From NCBI GenBank assembly GCA_036346225.1, contig JARFIW010001087.1, forward strand, positions 2,195,031 through 2,259,030: DNA of 64,000 nucleotides, in the 5' to 3' direction. The DNA is from Platerodrilus igneus (taxonomy: Eukaryota > Arthropoda > Insecta > Coleoptera > Lycidae). Below, piece by piece: positions 1 to 13,002 of this stretch. The position numbers were made by a program, and so were the translations under genes. The number at the start of each line of letters is the position of its first letter. The first letter of the stretch is position 1. The notes beneath the pieces are model-generated. The model saw only the letters and a program-made list of their open reading frames with translations. It was not told where the DNA came from and did no database searches.

Positions 1-596
1 AATTAGGTATTTACGTAGTTCTAGGTACAGATAACGCACTACTTCTCAATCCCAATTTATCGAGGGAATTCTTTTTTTAAAATTGAATTTATGTTCTATA
101 GAAGTTAATTTAGCTAATTAATTTAAAGCTTTAATTGCTTCTTCATGCAAACGATTTAAATTCTTAACAGTTGTAAAAGAAAATATTTGCCTTTGCGGTA
201 AACTAGAACGTGTTTACTACATATTTATTAAGACTAAAGCGTTAATTTTTAACAATATTGATATGGTTTTTACCTTAATGAAGCGAATGTTTCAACAGAA
301 AATGTATTTTTATGATAATTAATAAGTGAAAATAAATGGCTTTATATTTACGCCTGAAATTGATGATATTCGTAAGGTATAAAGTTTGCATATAATTCGT
401 TTTTATATTATTTCTTAATGATTAATTATTTTTACGTATATGGCTTACACGGCTGTATTATTGATGTAAAATTGGGAGTTTTCAATACACGGAAAGCGTG
501 TTTTTTGGTATTGCACGTTAATTGCTATGTATTTACAATACGCTTATATTGTGCAAGGTATAAGAATGAATCTTACGAATTTTATATTTTTTTCTG
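1..596. other. No gene seen
   Basis: AT-rich sequence with stops in all frames. I see no recognisable motif, repeat or RNA gene. Confidence 0.5.
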
Positions 597-3148
597 ATGT
601 TTCTTATATATTGGTCGGATTTATTTGTAGAATTTGGATTTCAATTATCTCTCGTTACCCTTAGCGATCATAATCCTATTACTTTTAAAATCCTATTCAA
701 CCTCCCACCTAGAATTCGCCCCACTACCCCAGCTTATAACACACGCATAGCAGACTGGACTGTATATTTAGACTTCTTGGCAAAGTTGACCCCCCCCCCT
801 TCACCTCCAACACTCATGTAGACTCCAACCCCCATTCCCCAGCCAAACCACGGACATATTGCATCCCACGAGCCTCACCGTGGTGGACACCCAAACTCTT
901 GACTGCGCGACCATACGCTTATCAAACCCATATAAATTAAAAATAGCAGCAAGAACTAACACAAGCACGACTTTGATTAATAGGTTCGCAATAACCTAAC
1001 GGTTGACAGAAGACGGTACCAAGACCTTTGAAAAACAGCACTACTACAAGTTCATACACGAACAGCATATAGACTCTTAAACTACCTACCGTAAACTAAT
1101 AAAATACCTTAAACCTACATCCTAACCACCCCATCACATGCAATTCAGAGCAGCTTTCAGAACACTATGTCTATCTTGTTAGCTTCAGCAATCCCCTTTA
1201 CTGATCCAGTTTACACGTTCCCACCTAAAACACAACTCTTGATCACCAACTCTTTAAGCCCACCAGACAACGGTCTTAAGACACTAACCTACTTGATATC
1301 CCCCTTATTGCAAATATTATTCTGCAAAAAGCATGGCCCTTTATAAGGGAATCCACACACTTCCAGTTTAAAAATGCCCATACTAAGGAACCTTGCCTGA
1401 GCCTTTGAATTCAGTCTCCATTACTCGAATTTTGAAACCAAACAAGTCCCTAGATGAAAGTATACTTTACGGGTCTATAGATATAATTCCAACCTTCGGA
1501 AAAACTTCTTAGGCTCAATGCACGCCAACCGGCACGGTTCCCGCTCAGGCGACAACGTAAAGCAAATTATTCACTCGCTCATCTCGATAATACGCACCCT
1601 TTGCGCATAAATATGTAATCGAGCTGCTCTTAGATTTCCGTTCAGCATTTGACCTTTGTTGGTGGTCAACCTCTTAATTCAAGCTAAAGCAGCCAACTTT
1701 TTCTACAACTTATTTCTAAATCTTTAATCCTTTCTTTCATCTCGAACAGAAACCCTATACTTGAACTACCACTAAATATTCAAATCTTTAACCTAAGGCT
1801 ATCCAAATGGCTCCCGTCTATCCCTTACCCTCTAGAATTTGTGACTCAATACACTCCAAGACGTTAACATCACAAATACATCCAACTCTTTATACGCCGA
1901 TGACGTCGCCTTCCATATTCCCAAACCTCTTTCTCATGAACTCCGTGGAATTCTTGTCTTTTATAAATGGTTACCCTCAAAGGTTGTTTATGCCAACAAC
2001 GCAGCCCGAAAATTCACATCTTGAATTCCCTCATAACCTAATCACATACAGCCTCCAACCTTAGCACGCACATAGACCTCAGATTAAAAATTTACACACA
2101 CCTTGCATAATTTGGCTCAAAAACCAAAATAATCTTCAGCATTCTACACCATGGTCTTCTCAACCGAGTTCAACCCGACAAACCAACGCGTAGACTAATT
2201 TTCCATCAGATTATGTTCCTTATTATCTGATACGCTGTAGACTCTTGGTTCCCTCTAACTCTTCCATCCTCCAGGTGTTCCCTGAACACGACTGTAAGTC
2301 CTTTCCTTCTATATAGATCAGTAGCATATCGAACTACTACTACCACAGCAGCCCTGCACAACTTTCTCCAAATCTTACTGGTTGAAATCCATTTCAACTC
2401 TCTAATCCAAATCCCCAATTTTAAGCGCAATTTTCTAATATCTCTACATAACAACACGCCATTTTATGACTGATGCCATACCCTCCACAATACCGTAAAT
2501 AAATCACACATCTATAACTCTTACTTTATTTCTTACAAGAGCTTTTGTCCATTTGCACCACCAGCAGACATGACTATAACATATTCCAGACCTCCCTCCA
2601 ACCCCTTCTCCAACCGACCTACAATGTATTTCTCGACCGGGCATGGAGTTTTTCAAAACAAACTGTACCATTTCTACATAATCTCATCACCTTTCTGTTC
2701 CTATGACGCTTAGTCCTACCTCTAAACTTTTGCTCACTTTATCTACCGCTGTCCGCTCCTAATCCTTTTACAAACCAAGTTCAACATAGCTACAAATCTT
2801 GATCCATCGTCCCTTATTTCCAACTTAAACTTTTTAGTAACTCATTACCTGCTAGAACTCAACCTTTTCCTTTGTGGAATCCCTCCTATCAAACCTCCTA
2901 TCCAACACCCGCAGCACTGACACTTACACTTACCCCACTCCATTCACTCTTTCTTCTGCGCACCCACACACTCATATCCAAACACTCATTGTAGCAAACA
3001 CAGTCACACTCTAATTCACACTGGCATCGCATAAACATTGGCTACCAACAACATGATTTGTTCCATTTAGCCATAAGACGACAAGGTAAGGTCACAAAGC
3101 CCTAACTTTAGAACATGCATTTCATTTCATTTTATTTTATTTTAAAAA
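597..3148 (+). mobile_element. Degenerate jockey-like non-LTR retrotransposon
   Basis: An old LINE that would have encoded an endonuclease plus reverse transcriptase copying its own RNA into nuclear DNA. Near 669-683 the conserved end of an apurinic-type endonuclease domain reads SDHNPI. Around 1530-1660 there are RT-like fragments: RSGDNVKQIIHSLIS, then LLDFRSAFD near 1625-1655. The catalytic YADD box is encoded at 1893-1904, followed by VAFHIPKPL. These pieces lie in different frames with many stops, so no enzyme can be made. The unit ends in a simple TTTCATTTTATTTTATTTT-like tail at about 3118-3145, typical of LINE 3' ends. The endonuclease N-terminus and any ORF1 are missing, consistent with 5' truncation. 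Clade assignment is by motif only; R1 or CR1 relatives are possible. Confidence 0.75.
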
Positions 3149-4530
3149 TCTATATTTCCTTTGGTAAATATGTGTTTATACCTTTAGTATGTACAACCAT
3201 TGCGGGCAACAGGTCTAGGCAAGGTCAGCCAACAATATAGGGATAAAAAAACATTAAATTTAAATAGTTTACTCGACTTTGAAGTTATTTTGTTAAACAT
3301 ATTCCCATACTTGTTGGTTTTGATACCATTTTTTCCATGCACCTTTTAACATAAAAGGAGTAACAAACTTTTTGTTATAAAAATTTTCATTTTGCATTGA
3401 AATTTTTGTTAGTTAGGCACATTTTATATATTTTCTTAATTCAAATACTTAGTACTGTAGAAACAATCACTGACTCGATATAATGCATATTCCAGTTGGT
3501 GTCAGCTTGTTAGAAATCATTTTGACGCGTCTCAAATTTCTTTATATTTAATTTGTGTATGTATCTTCATTATTACTGTAAGTCAGTTTAAACACTTTTC
3601 TCTGAACATTTACGTGCCTTCCCGTCGGAAGTTGTGCTATTGTGGTTGCTAACGGTGGCATGGTGTTCGTCGGCCAATGAGAAAGAACTGTTTTGCAGAG
3701 GAAGTAGTGGAATATCGTCCGCTTGAAGTTTCCGGCAAAAACTAAATGTCTAATAATTTAGCAAAAGTTAAATTTGTAACAATCTTAATCTCCTAAGACA
3801 AGCAAATCTCTTATTTGATGCGACAGTTGCTTGAATACACCTGCTGGGAAGACCACACCCCTTCGTTACATTCAAACAAGTATGAGTCCCCACCAAAGGT
3901 GCTGCGTCAAACAAACACCATTATTACTCATCTGTATTGGATGAACTTTATACAGTTTTAGAATGTGAAGTTGACAATTTTCAAAAGCTGTCTACCAGTA
4001 AAGATGATAGCATTAGAATTGTGGATTTGCATCTCTGACAACTACCAGTAGAATAACAGGGAAAAGTTAGGTTACTTGTACGCTAACAAGTACATTTACA
4101 ACTAGGTTTATAATTTCATGTGACTACATTATCATTTTATATTCAAATAATTTTTCAGTATATAATTTTGGATCCCGAATAAAACTTAGCCATTTATTTT
4201 GCAGTTGCAGTAGTTTTTTGGTTTTTTTTCGGATTTAGCAGATACTGAAATGTAAGACTAAATAATTTCAGAAATCTAGAAAATCGATAATTGTGAAAAT
4301 AGTGTTCCTTTTATAACGTGATTATGTTAAGTTGGGAACATTATAGTGACCGAAATCCGGCTAGTGTTCTTTTTCATACAGTCTAGGTTATGCTAATGTA
4401 GGCTACGTATTAAGCCAAATTTGCCAAACTAGTCATAGTGAGAATTAAAATTTGCTTTGTTTAGTTTGGGTTTAATTAGATTTCAAGTTCAATACACCTA
4501 GTCGGTCATCGGCTTATGGTACATCGATAA
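3149..4530. other. No gene seen
   Basis: AT-rich DNA between the LINE tail and the left terminus of the DNA transposon. No ORF, terminal repeat or RNA signature was recognised. Confidence 0.45.
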
Positions 4531-4554
4531 CTTAGCGCACAAATTTGTTAAGTG
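4531..4554 (+). repeat. Left terminal inverted repeat of the DNA transposon
   Basis: Pairs with 17896-17919 in inverted orientation with one mismatch in 24. Related CACATTTGTGC motifs recur just inside the left end (near 4740-4760), as expected for transposase-binding sites. Confidence 0.7.
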
Positions 4555-5249
4555 TAGTTTTTAGCAAAAATGAGTTAAGTGTGTCGCCTGATATATCTAA
4601 ACCTAAATTTTCAAATGCATAAATGTTGCAAGTGATATCTAACGGTGAAATTATTAGCGCCACCTGTCTGTCATATGTGATAAATACCTAAAGGCTACAG
4701 AGATCTAACACAAAAATGCTAAGTACAATTTTATCCAATTACCACATTTGTGCACTAAAAGTTGAATGAACAATGGTGGTAGGTGAGCACATGTCACATT
4801 TGTGATATGTATAAAGTTACGTTAGCTTGTCAGTTGTAAACTATTACCTAAAGTTTCAAAGCAAAATAATTTGTCAGTTAAAAAGTTTATTAATGTTTCT
4901 AAGTTTAGGAGTCCCAAAGTGCCATCAAGAAGTAAGAAAACTCTTACGTTTTTAGCAAATGGTGCATGTAATACTAGCAACAACACAGGTGTGTAAAATA
5001 TTACAGGCCTTCTGCGTGCGTCGATGGACCTAAGGGTAGTAGAGGGAGTAAGTAAGGGGTTACTGTAACTTGTTGTTCAGAGACACAGAAGAACGTAAGA
5101 AGCTCTCGTGATGTGTAGTCGCTTAGCTTGATTTATATTTAAATAAACCTTTCTTTAAACTTGATGTTGTTTATTGCATTACAACAGGTAACCTTTTTTT
5201 ATAAAAAGCTTTGTTTCTAGGTAAAAATCTTAAAATTCTAATATTCTAG

Positions 5250-7013
5250 GTTCATTATCTGAAGATGCAAGTAAGGATACTAAAACTTTTCCAAGTATTA
5301 CAGATAATGGTAAGCCCAAGATAAATATAATTTCCAACCAGCTTATTGTATCATGTGATTTAAAAGCTAAGAAGACGATTAAAAATATGGTTGATTAACA
5401 AAATATTAATTAATTTTCTGAAATCGATATAGATAAAAATTTATTAGTTTTAGAGAGTGAAGCAAATGTGTCTTACGTATCTAAAACTTCAGAAAATGGT
5501 TCCGCCGTAACAAGGGTGTACACAAATGCAGCTGATTTGTTAGTTCGTAATAGTTTAGTCAATGTGAAGCGAGCTGGATATGTCTGGCTCATCCAAAACC
5601 TGTCTAAATGTCGAAACCGTTTCAGAGGAGCAAATTTCACCATACGCAGACTATTCGAGTTCCTACCAGCCGTCCTCAGAAAGTGAATCTTCTGAGTCTA
5701 ACGATGACATTCCAATGAGAAAACCAAAGTCAATGAAACAAAAAACAAGTTTACTATCCGAAAAAGTGCGATTAACAGATTGATTTAGGCGCAGGGTTAG
5801 AAGCAAAAAGACTTACAAACAGCTCTGGATAAGAACAATAAATAAAAACTTAAGATTGAGAGGTAAAAAATATGTTAACAGAAATGGGAAAATACATCTA
5901 AGAAAGAACATAAAAACGGGAATTGTACTAAGTGTCGATTTAAATGACTAGAAAAGATACCAGAGAACCAGGGAAAAGTATTGTGTAAAGATAGATTTCT
6001 ATAATTTAACAGATTTTCAGCGTCAAAAATGAATCTAACTTCATCAATGCAAAATGTACCAGTTTCAAGGAAACGTCACTCGCCAAAAACAAAAAATCAC
6101 CCTATTTCAAAGCACGACTTTTTTAAATAAAAAAGGCACACGCAAACGTGTATGTCAAAAGTCTACTGTGGAAGTTTTGTAGTGTCACATCGAGTAGAAA
6201 CTAGCAATAAAGACACTAGTGATACAGGACTCTTTGTCCGATATGATAGAAAGACAGATTTCCGCCCTCCGAACTCTACGTCAGATGAGGCAAAGGCATT
6301 AGTTAAGCAACACATTAATTCCTTTCCAAGAGTTAAATCGCATTATTGCCGACGAGATTCGAAAATACACTAATAGTCTTCTGAAATAAATATTTCAATC
6401 ATGTATAGATTATACAATGACGATTTGTGCCTTCAAAATAAACTACAATCAGTTTCACAGAATTTATATCAGAACATTTTTTACGAATTTAAGCCATTAT
6501 TGGACTTTTATTTACCTAAGAAGGGCCAACGTTTTCAATGTAATGCGTACAATGGATTAAACGGGAAAACTCCTGAACTAGAAGAAGACTGTAGAAAACG
6601 CAAAGAAAGAGAAAAGGAAACCATAGCAATGAAGGAAGGTGTTAAGAAACGTTCTGTTACGGAAAAAAGAAAAGTTTTCGTTCTATATTATTTGACCTTC
6701 AGACAATTTTGTCAGTACCACATGCTAGTAATAACCAGATGATGTATTACAGGCATAAGCTTAGCGTATATAATTTTACAATTTATGATGCATTAAATGG
6801 AGATAACTACTGCTATGTTTGGGACGAGACCCACGGTAATAAGGGCAGCATTGAAATCGGAACCTGCATTTTAAAACATCTGTTTTTTCTACCCAAAACT
6901 GTTTTTCATGTAGCATCATTTTCGCATACATGCGGTGGACAAAATTGTAACATATTTGTGGCCGCCACAATGATGTTCGCGGATAATAAAATTGACAATA
7001 TACACACCACTGA
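5250..7013 (+). pseudogene. Transposase, N-terminal and central part (broken)
   Basis: The reading frame is in pieces, but the order of conserved blocks is clear. There is an acidic/serine-rich N-terminal stretch (SPYADYSSSYQPSSESESSE, about 5638-5700). A basic block follows, LRLRGKKYVNRNGK near 5850-5890. Then a region with K-R-KE repeats runs about 6590-6640, and a core segment reads YYRHKLSVYNFTIYDALNG followed by YCYVWDETHGNKGS (6740-6850). The block SFSHTCGGQNCNIFVA (about 6920-6965) matches the 'SDNCGGQN' DDE-type core of a transposase family widespread in insects. Coding stops making sense after DNIHTTDLK at 7013, where the foldback element begins. The protein resumes at 17058. Several frameshifts and in-frame stops make it non-functional. 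Confidence 0.65.
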
Positions 7014-7524
7014 TTTGAAAGGGCCATATTCACAAGTAAATACAAAGTGGGCCCAAACCAGCCAAAACCGAGACCCATCCATTAGATAGATCTCAACGAG
7101 TGAAACTAAAGTGCTGCTATGCACATCTTCAGATTTCGTGTTCCAAGGGCACTTTCGGGTCTTCAAAAGTCACACTTGCATTATTATGAGTACCACTCTT
7201 ATGGCAATTTTTTTGAAAACAATAAGAATTCGATAAGTGTATTGCGGAATAAGATATGGATTGCAGGCCTGATCATTTTGCATCAACTTGTTTAGGGATA
7301 TCTTTTTACGGCGGCGGTGGGGGTGTCCCGGGAGTGTGCGCGACACCGACTTGACGAACTTTTTTTTATCAAAGGACTCGATATAAGATCGTCTTCTGAT
7401 TGTACTATCAAGGCACCTGGTATCAAATCCACTATCTTATGGTGCGTTGTAGGTCGTATATGTGAGGCCATCAACTGTGTTTCATCAGATTCTAATAAGG
7501 GACGTTTTTTGTGATTTTTGTTAT
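7014..7524 (+). repeat. Left arm of the long terminal inverted repeat
   Basis: Inverted copy of 16554-17055. A shared segment can be read as DELFFIKGLD in both arms, but indels shift the frame between copies, so it is not evidently coding. Confidence 0.75.
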
Positions 7525-8330
7525 GGGGAGGTTTGCGTGCTGTCTGGGACTGGTTAAACCGGATTTGATACACTCCGTTCAACAGGCTTTATTATTTCGG
7601 GACAAATATATTTCTCAGGGTATCGTGGTTACGAGTAGTACTAATAATTCTCCATGTAGTTTTCAAATGTTTTATTCTTTCAATCGGGTCAAATGACTTT
7701 AATTTTGACATACATCTCTCATTTCATTCGCCCTATTGTGAAATGATTATTATTGTTTTCTCGAGTTTACGTGTAACTATTGTATTTTCGTAGCAATGTG
7801 CTGCATACAAAGAACAAACACGAACAAACCGATAAAAACCTGCTTAAATATCTCGAAATGCTTATCACCTTTTCCTCTACTTATGTCCTTTCTATATGCT
7901 AATTAGGGCAATAACGTGTGAGTCCGCAATGCGCTTTGGGATATAATGCGATGAAAAATGGGAATACATTGTACATTCTTTTATGCGATCTTTCGCACGG
8001 AGTCAATCAGATAATGAATAGTTTGAAAGTAAATACGTTATTATTTGCCAGCTTAGTTAAATCATAATAAATACTAAATTACTTTCCCCTCGTATTGTTT
8101 TGACAAATTGACTTTAAAAATTGTCTACGGTTAATTATATCGTTTCCGTCTTATTACGACATTTTGGTTTAACGTAAAATTAATAATTCATAGTTGCTTT
8201 CGAATTGTTTGAAAAATAATTGATTAAAAAATATGGTGTTAAACCAGTGCGTAGCATGTCAAATATTCATTAAGGGTGAGGCTCAAAAATATAATTTGCA
8301 ACACGAAACTGGTTTGTGGAATAACTTTGT
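7525..8330. other. Interior of the foldback-like element, first part
   Basis: AT-rich, no convincing coding content and no inverted partner. It runs up to the SINE target site. Confidence 0.4.
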
Positions 8331-8340
8331 GGTACAGAAT

Positions 8341-8643
8341 CCCGGGAGGCTCCGTGGCGTAGTTGGTATGTGTGTAACTACTACGCTCAAGGTCCCGGGT
8401 TCGAATCCCGACACGGCCCACTTAAAAAATGTTAGGCAAGCATTTTTCACAAAAATACACCCTCGTTCGGATAAGACGTAAAATGGAGGTCACGTGTGTG
8501 AGTGTTGTCACGCACGTTAAAGATCCCTACCTTGCTTGGAACAGCAAGGGTTCGGCAAAATCCCAAATTTTCCAGGTAAAGAAAAATCTTGCTTCCTGGC
8601 CAATGTAGTACGTTCGGATGGGGCATTGGAAAATCACTTGTAA
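8341..8643 (+). mobile_element. tRNA-derived SINE, copy 1
   Basis: A ~300-bp SINE. The head carries both internal RNA polymerase III promoter boxes: box A TGGCGTAGTTGG at 8355-8366 and box B GGTTCGAATCC at 8398-8408, spaced as in a tRNA gene. The body (about 8430-8640) includes the block CACGCACGTTAAAGATCCCT and is shared with the copy at 29207-29505. Direct repeats GGTACAGAAT at 8331-8340 and 8644-8653 are the target-site duplication. The head has lost tRNA folding outside the boxes, so it is not a functional tRNA. The body resembles conserved central domains of metazoan SINE superfamilies, but I did not assign one. Confidence 0.85.
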
Positions 8644-8653
8644 GGTACAGAAT

Positions 8654-9303
8654 TCCCGAAGTGCCAACGGTCACATTGATGGAGACGAATATCTTTGTCG
8701 AAACCGCTATATCCTGTATTGAATAGTTCCTAGATCAAATCCAGCCGTGCAGCAGCATCGTCAGAATATGTTGACTATCCAAAACGAACCAGTTGCTTAT
8801 TCTTCATGTAATCCACCGCCGGCATTTCTACAACCTTTCAACAACTACCTGGGGAAACTCCTCCTGTCATGAATCCACAAACCGTTATTCCACAAGCCAT
8901 TACCACGGAAACTGTACTCTTTGTGCCAGTGTAAGAGCGCTGTTGCTGTGTTTGTGGCGGAAATGGACGGTGTAGAATTTCAGAAATAATTCGAAGTCAA
9001 GTGTGGAAGAAATAGAGGAGACTGGAGCCTTGGTTTCTGCATGCTGCGATTCTTCTGCTAACTCGTCCTCCTCCATTTCGGGAAACCGAACTAGAGGTAG
9101 GCCTAATTCCCAGCGTTAGCAGCAAGCAGTTTATTAAAAAGGCTTGATTATTACTATTACGAATAGTAATAACAATGTAGCCTTAACAATCAATTATAAG
9201 ACTTGAAAGACAAACTTATCAAAATGATGAAAAACATCTGAGGTAGATGGAATAATTAGATGAAGATCCCTTATCAAATAGTGTAATAAAACGCCGATTA
9301 CTA
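8654..9303. other. Interior of the foldback-like element, second part
   Basis: About 650 bp between the SINE and the LTR provirus. A plus-strand stretch near 8740-8950 is proline- and threonine-rich in translation (PGETPPVMNPQTVIPQAITT) before stops intervene. It matches no family I know. Confidence 0.3.
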
Positions 9304-9307
9304 CGCG

Positions 9308-9864
9308 AGTTATGTATCCACCAATTGAATTATACATAAAGAAATAGAATAAATTAGGAAATTATTAGAAATATTAAAAAATGTTAAGTGAAGCGCAACA
9401 AAGTAAATCAAGGACAATTTTATACAGTTTATTAACGTTCATGGGAACGGAAGCGCTACTTTGTAGCACGGACAATATTGACACTGCAGATGTTAGGTCA
9501 CAGGCGGTCACCGACGGTCACGTACCGAGATTACTTAGAATTAAGATCGCAACAATGTATTTATGAATATGAGTTAAGAATAAGCAGACATGAGATCTGC
9601 AAGTTCTCACAACCATGTGAGGGGTAGGAATATTATAAAAAGTCCGGGAGCCCCAGTCGACGACAGTTAATCCATCGTTCAGCTTTAACATTGCAGTTCG
9701 TTAGATTACTCACTTTTGTACAATTAATTAATGTATTTCGATTAAAGTAATATTAATTCAAGTTTGTCAAAATTCCAAGTCAATTCTGTATAAATAAATA
9801 AAACTTGTTAAGAAGTTTGAAATGGTTTTTTAAAAAAGGCCGCTCCCAGCCACGAACCTTAACT
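9308..9864 (+). repeat. 5' LTR of the errantivirus-type element
   Basis: 557 bp, AGTTA start and TAACT end, typical of the gypsy/17.6/297 lineage, in which LTRs do not use the TG..CA ends. It would carry promoter and polyadenylation signals, but I did not assign them. Confidence 0.9.
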
Positions 9865-9881
9865 GGCGCAGGCGTAACGGA
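9864..9881 (+). promoter_or_regulatory. Primer binding site, tRNA-Ser type
   Basis: TGGCGCAGGCGTAACGG overlaps the last T of the LTR. Errantiviruses commonly use serine tRNA with a TGGCGCAG-type site, so both position and sequence fit. Confidence 0.75.
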
Positions 9882-11804
9882 TGTCAAAAGGTCACTAGGA
9901 AATCCAAAATCGAAGAACTGGTGGTCTGGAATTTTAATTCCGAATTTGGCAGAACCAAAACAGAAGTTGGAAGCGAAACAAGAATCGTTCAAACCCAGCA
10001 AACAAACAGAAATTGAAGGCGAAACAAAATCGTTCAAATTAAACAAAAGAAAAACCGGAGAAGATACAAGCATAGATCAGATTCAAAAACCAACGTGGAG
10101 AAAGTACTAGAATCGACGGACTCAATGAAAGTAACAAAACAATTAGTGTAACTTTATTTTCTTATAAACCAATTGAATTTTATTTTATTTTACAAACATA
10201 TTTGATATTTGCTAGTTTATGATTTATATATGTATATTGATTATTGTTACCATTATTTTATGCAATTTATTGAATATAATCTACTGAGATATTGCAAAGG
10301 ATTATTTTCAAGCTATCTTTGGGAAAATTATAATTTTGACACACAAAACTTGAGAAAATAAAAAATTCGCATTTAAGCGTACTTGAGACCAAATTCACGA
10401 TTTTAATTGGCGCAAGAAATTTTTTTTAGAAACAAAACAAAAACGTATTTCTAATTCAACAACACGGTATTAACGAGCGCAATACCCCAAAGATAAAGGC
10501 GAAAATTATAATCACGAATTTTAAAACCAAAATCTTTATAATAACGCATTGAAATAACTAAAATAAATTACCCAGACGCAAACTCATCGTATTTCGTATA
10601 ACAATAGACTCATCTTATAATCTATTATTAAAATTACATCTTTATTACGAGAATTAACAAAGCGAATTCGAACGCAAAATTTCATTATTAAAAGTGAATA
10701 AAATCATTCACCTTGAACGCAACCAATATATCTAATTATAACTGCGGAAAAATACTATCATAAACTCTACAAACTATTTCAGATGCATCGCCAATCTAAA
10801 TTTAACCATACGAAAACCCTTCAGAATAAGATTCAAGCATGATTAATTAAAATAAAGCATAACAAAATTACGACCGGAAACCCTTATAAAATATCATTTC
10901 AAATAGGAAAAATTACGTTTAATTATAAAACCAATTCACGAAACCTATAGATAATTACGGTACTGAAAAACGCATATGCAACCTCATTCAGACTTGACAA
11001 AGATAACTAACATACTGCAGCAATTAACAGAATATAAATTTTATTATTTCAAACGCGACATTGTATAATTAAATATTTCAAGACGAGATAATTAATTATA
11101 GAAAAAACGCAATCTATTCAAACAAAAGCCTTCAGGAAAGATAAAATAAAGTATAAATTGTATTAAATCACAGCACTTACTAAACAACACCTACAATATA
11201 TTTAAAAATAACCTTGCAACAAAAACACTGACGCAATCAATTAACTGGCAACATCCTACAATAGATTAAAATATTGTAATAAAACGAGACCATTGTATGC
11301 AACTTTGAACAAGGCAAAAGACGACACCTTGCAAACTTATAATTAACACTTAAGTTCACGAGAAGAGATAATTATTACAGACAAAATTAAAATTAGCGGA
11401 ATTAAAATAAAAAAAGCTTTAACTGACGCAAAGCAAGGAAAGTAAGATAGACTACCACAAAAATCACTCAGTCGCATTCAAACTTCAGAAATCAAACCTA
11501 CAATAAAATTAACATCGGTAAATTAAAAATAAACGTAACCAAGACAATACCAAGCGTAAAAACCCATAAAATAATTACAACTCTCAGCAATTAAATCCAA
11601 AATAAACAACTCAATTTTCTAAATAATCTGAAACGACCCAAGCTAAAAATAGCAAGTAACTCAACGCAATCTAAACGGAAAATTAATAAATCCAAGCAAG
11701 AAATAACGATACAAACCACGAAATAAATCCAAATTTTTACAAAATCGAAAAATAGTCAAAGTCAAATTAAAAAAATTAATTACTAGAATATTTCCCCAAC
11801 CAAA
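9882..11804 (+). other. Long A-rich untranslated leader of the provirus
   Basis: About 1.9 kb between the primer site and gag, strongly A-rich on the plus strand and without a sustained ORF. Errantivirus leaders are usually a few hundred bases, so this one is long. Packaging and splice-donor signals would lie here, but none was identified. A ~100-codon ORF at its start overlaps the LTR and looks incidental. Confidence 0.6.
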
Positions 11805-12988
11805 ATGAGTGGAGTCATGAAGATCTACTTGCAGATAATTCCAAATTTTAATGGAGACCAATGTCTTCTCAACAATTTCATAACAGCCTGTAAAATATTT
11901 TTAAAAACAATCTATAAGCCCGGTGACAACGAAAGAAACGTTTTACTCATACGTCTTATAATCAGTAAACTAACCGGAAGAGCACTAACGTTAATTGCGA
12001 GTCGAGATGATATAGACCAGTGGGATGACTTCGGCCGCGTACTAATTACATATTTCGGAGATCAAGGTAACCTAAAATGCCTATTACGCGATTTAATAAA
12101 CCTTAGAATGAAAACAACCAATTACCGTACCAATTTGGAATAAAATTCCAAGATGTAAGAGGCTTAATCTTGACAAAGCTAAAAATTGAAGAATGTGATC
12201 CAAATGTCAGACTTCTAAAAACGAAAAAGTATGACAAAATGGCACTAGACACATATTTAAATGCACTACCCGAACGACTATCAGACAAAATCAGATTTCA
12301 ACATCCCCAAGATTTAGAAGAAGCTATGAACATAATAATCGTGGAAGAAAACGTAGCGTACTACAGAAACAGACTATACAACCCCAACGCGAATAAAGGT
12401 TATACACCAATGATAACCATACAACCCGCGAGACAGACAAATCCACAACGAAAATTTACCCCGTTTAATATACAAACAAACTAAACTCGAACTAATAACC
12501 CACCTTTTAATAACTCAAACATTACTAACCAATATAAACATTTCCCAAAACCAACATTTAACACAAATTTTACAAAGCCCGCATTTTAACCAAGATTCCA
12601 CCAAAACGTAATTCAACAAAGACCAGCATTCAACGCGAATCCTATTAGAAACTTACCAATGACAAATACAAATAATAATCCCAATAACTATTATAAACCT
12701 ACACCAATGGATACCTCATCTGGTAATACCAGACCAAACACAAAAATAACACATATTCGACCGAATCCTAACCAAAAACGCACTTTTATATCGGAAGAAC
12801 TATTTCATCAACAAATAGAGGAATATGAAGATGACCAGAATAATTGCATTCGACCAAGTACAGACAATGAACAAAACCATTCGAACAATTATGAACGCGA
12901 AGAATCATACGAAACTTATGACGAGGACGACGAAGAAAACGCGTACTCAAATTTTCAGATAGACCAATTTAAAAACTACCCAACGTAA
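11805..12988 (+). pseudogene. gag: gag of the errantivirus-type element (broken)
   Basis: Structural capsid gene. It starts at an ATG at 11805 and runs as IPNFNGDQCLLNNFI...ISKLTGRALTLI...TYFGDQ, the conserved errantivirus capsid order. A frameshift near 12125-12150 moves it to another frame, where it continues through a helical region (ALPERLSDKIRF, from about 12258). In-frame TAA codons lie at 12482-12484 and near 12588. The C-terminal third is Asn/Pro-rich and then acidic (EDDQNN ... DEDDEENAYSN), ending in a stop just before 12990. There is no CCHC zinc knuckle, as is usual for errantivirus Gag. It cannot make a full-length capsid protein. Confidence 0.85.
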
Positions 12989-13002
12989 TAAACTTAAATA
13001 AT

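Noticed and set aside
8341..8415. A tRNA gene
   Set aside because: Both polymerase III boxes are present, but the acceptor and anticodon arms do not pair properly. The sequence continues into a SINE body shared with 29207-29505, with target duplications.
9805..10110. A 101-codon ORF at the provirus 5' end
   Set aside because: It begins inside the LTR and runs through the primer-binding site into the leader; not a plausible separate gene.
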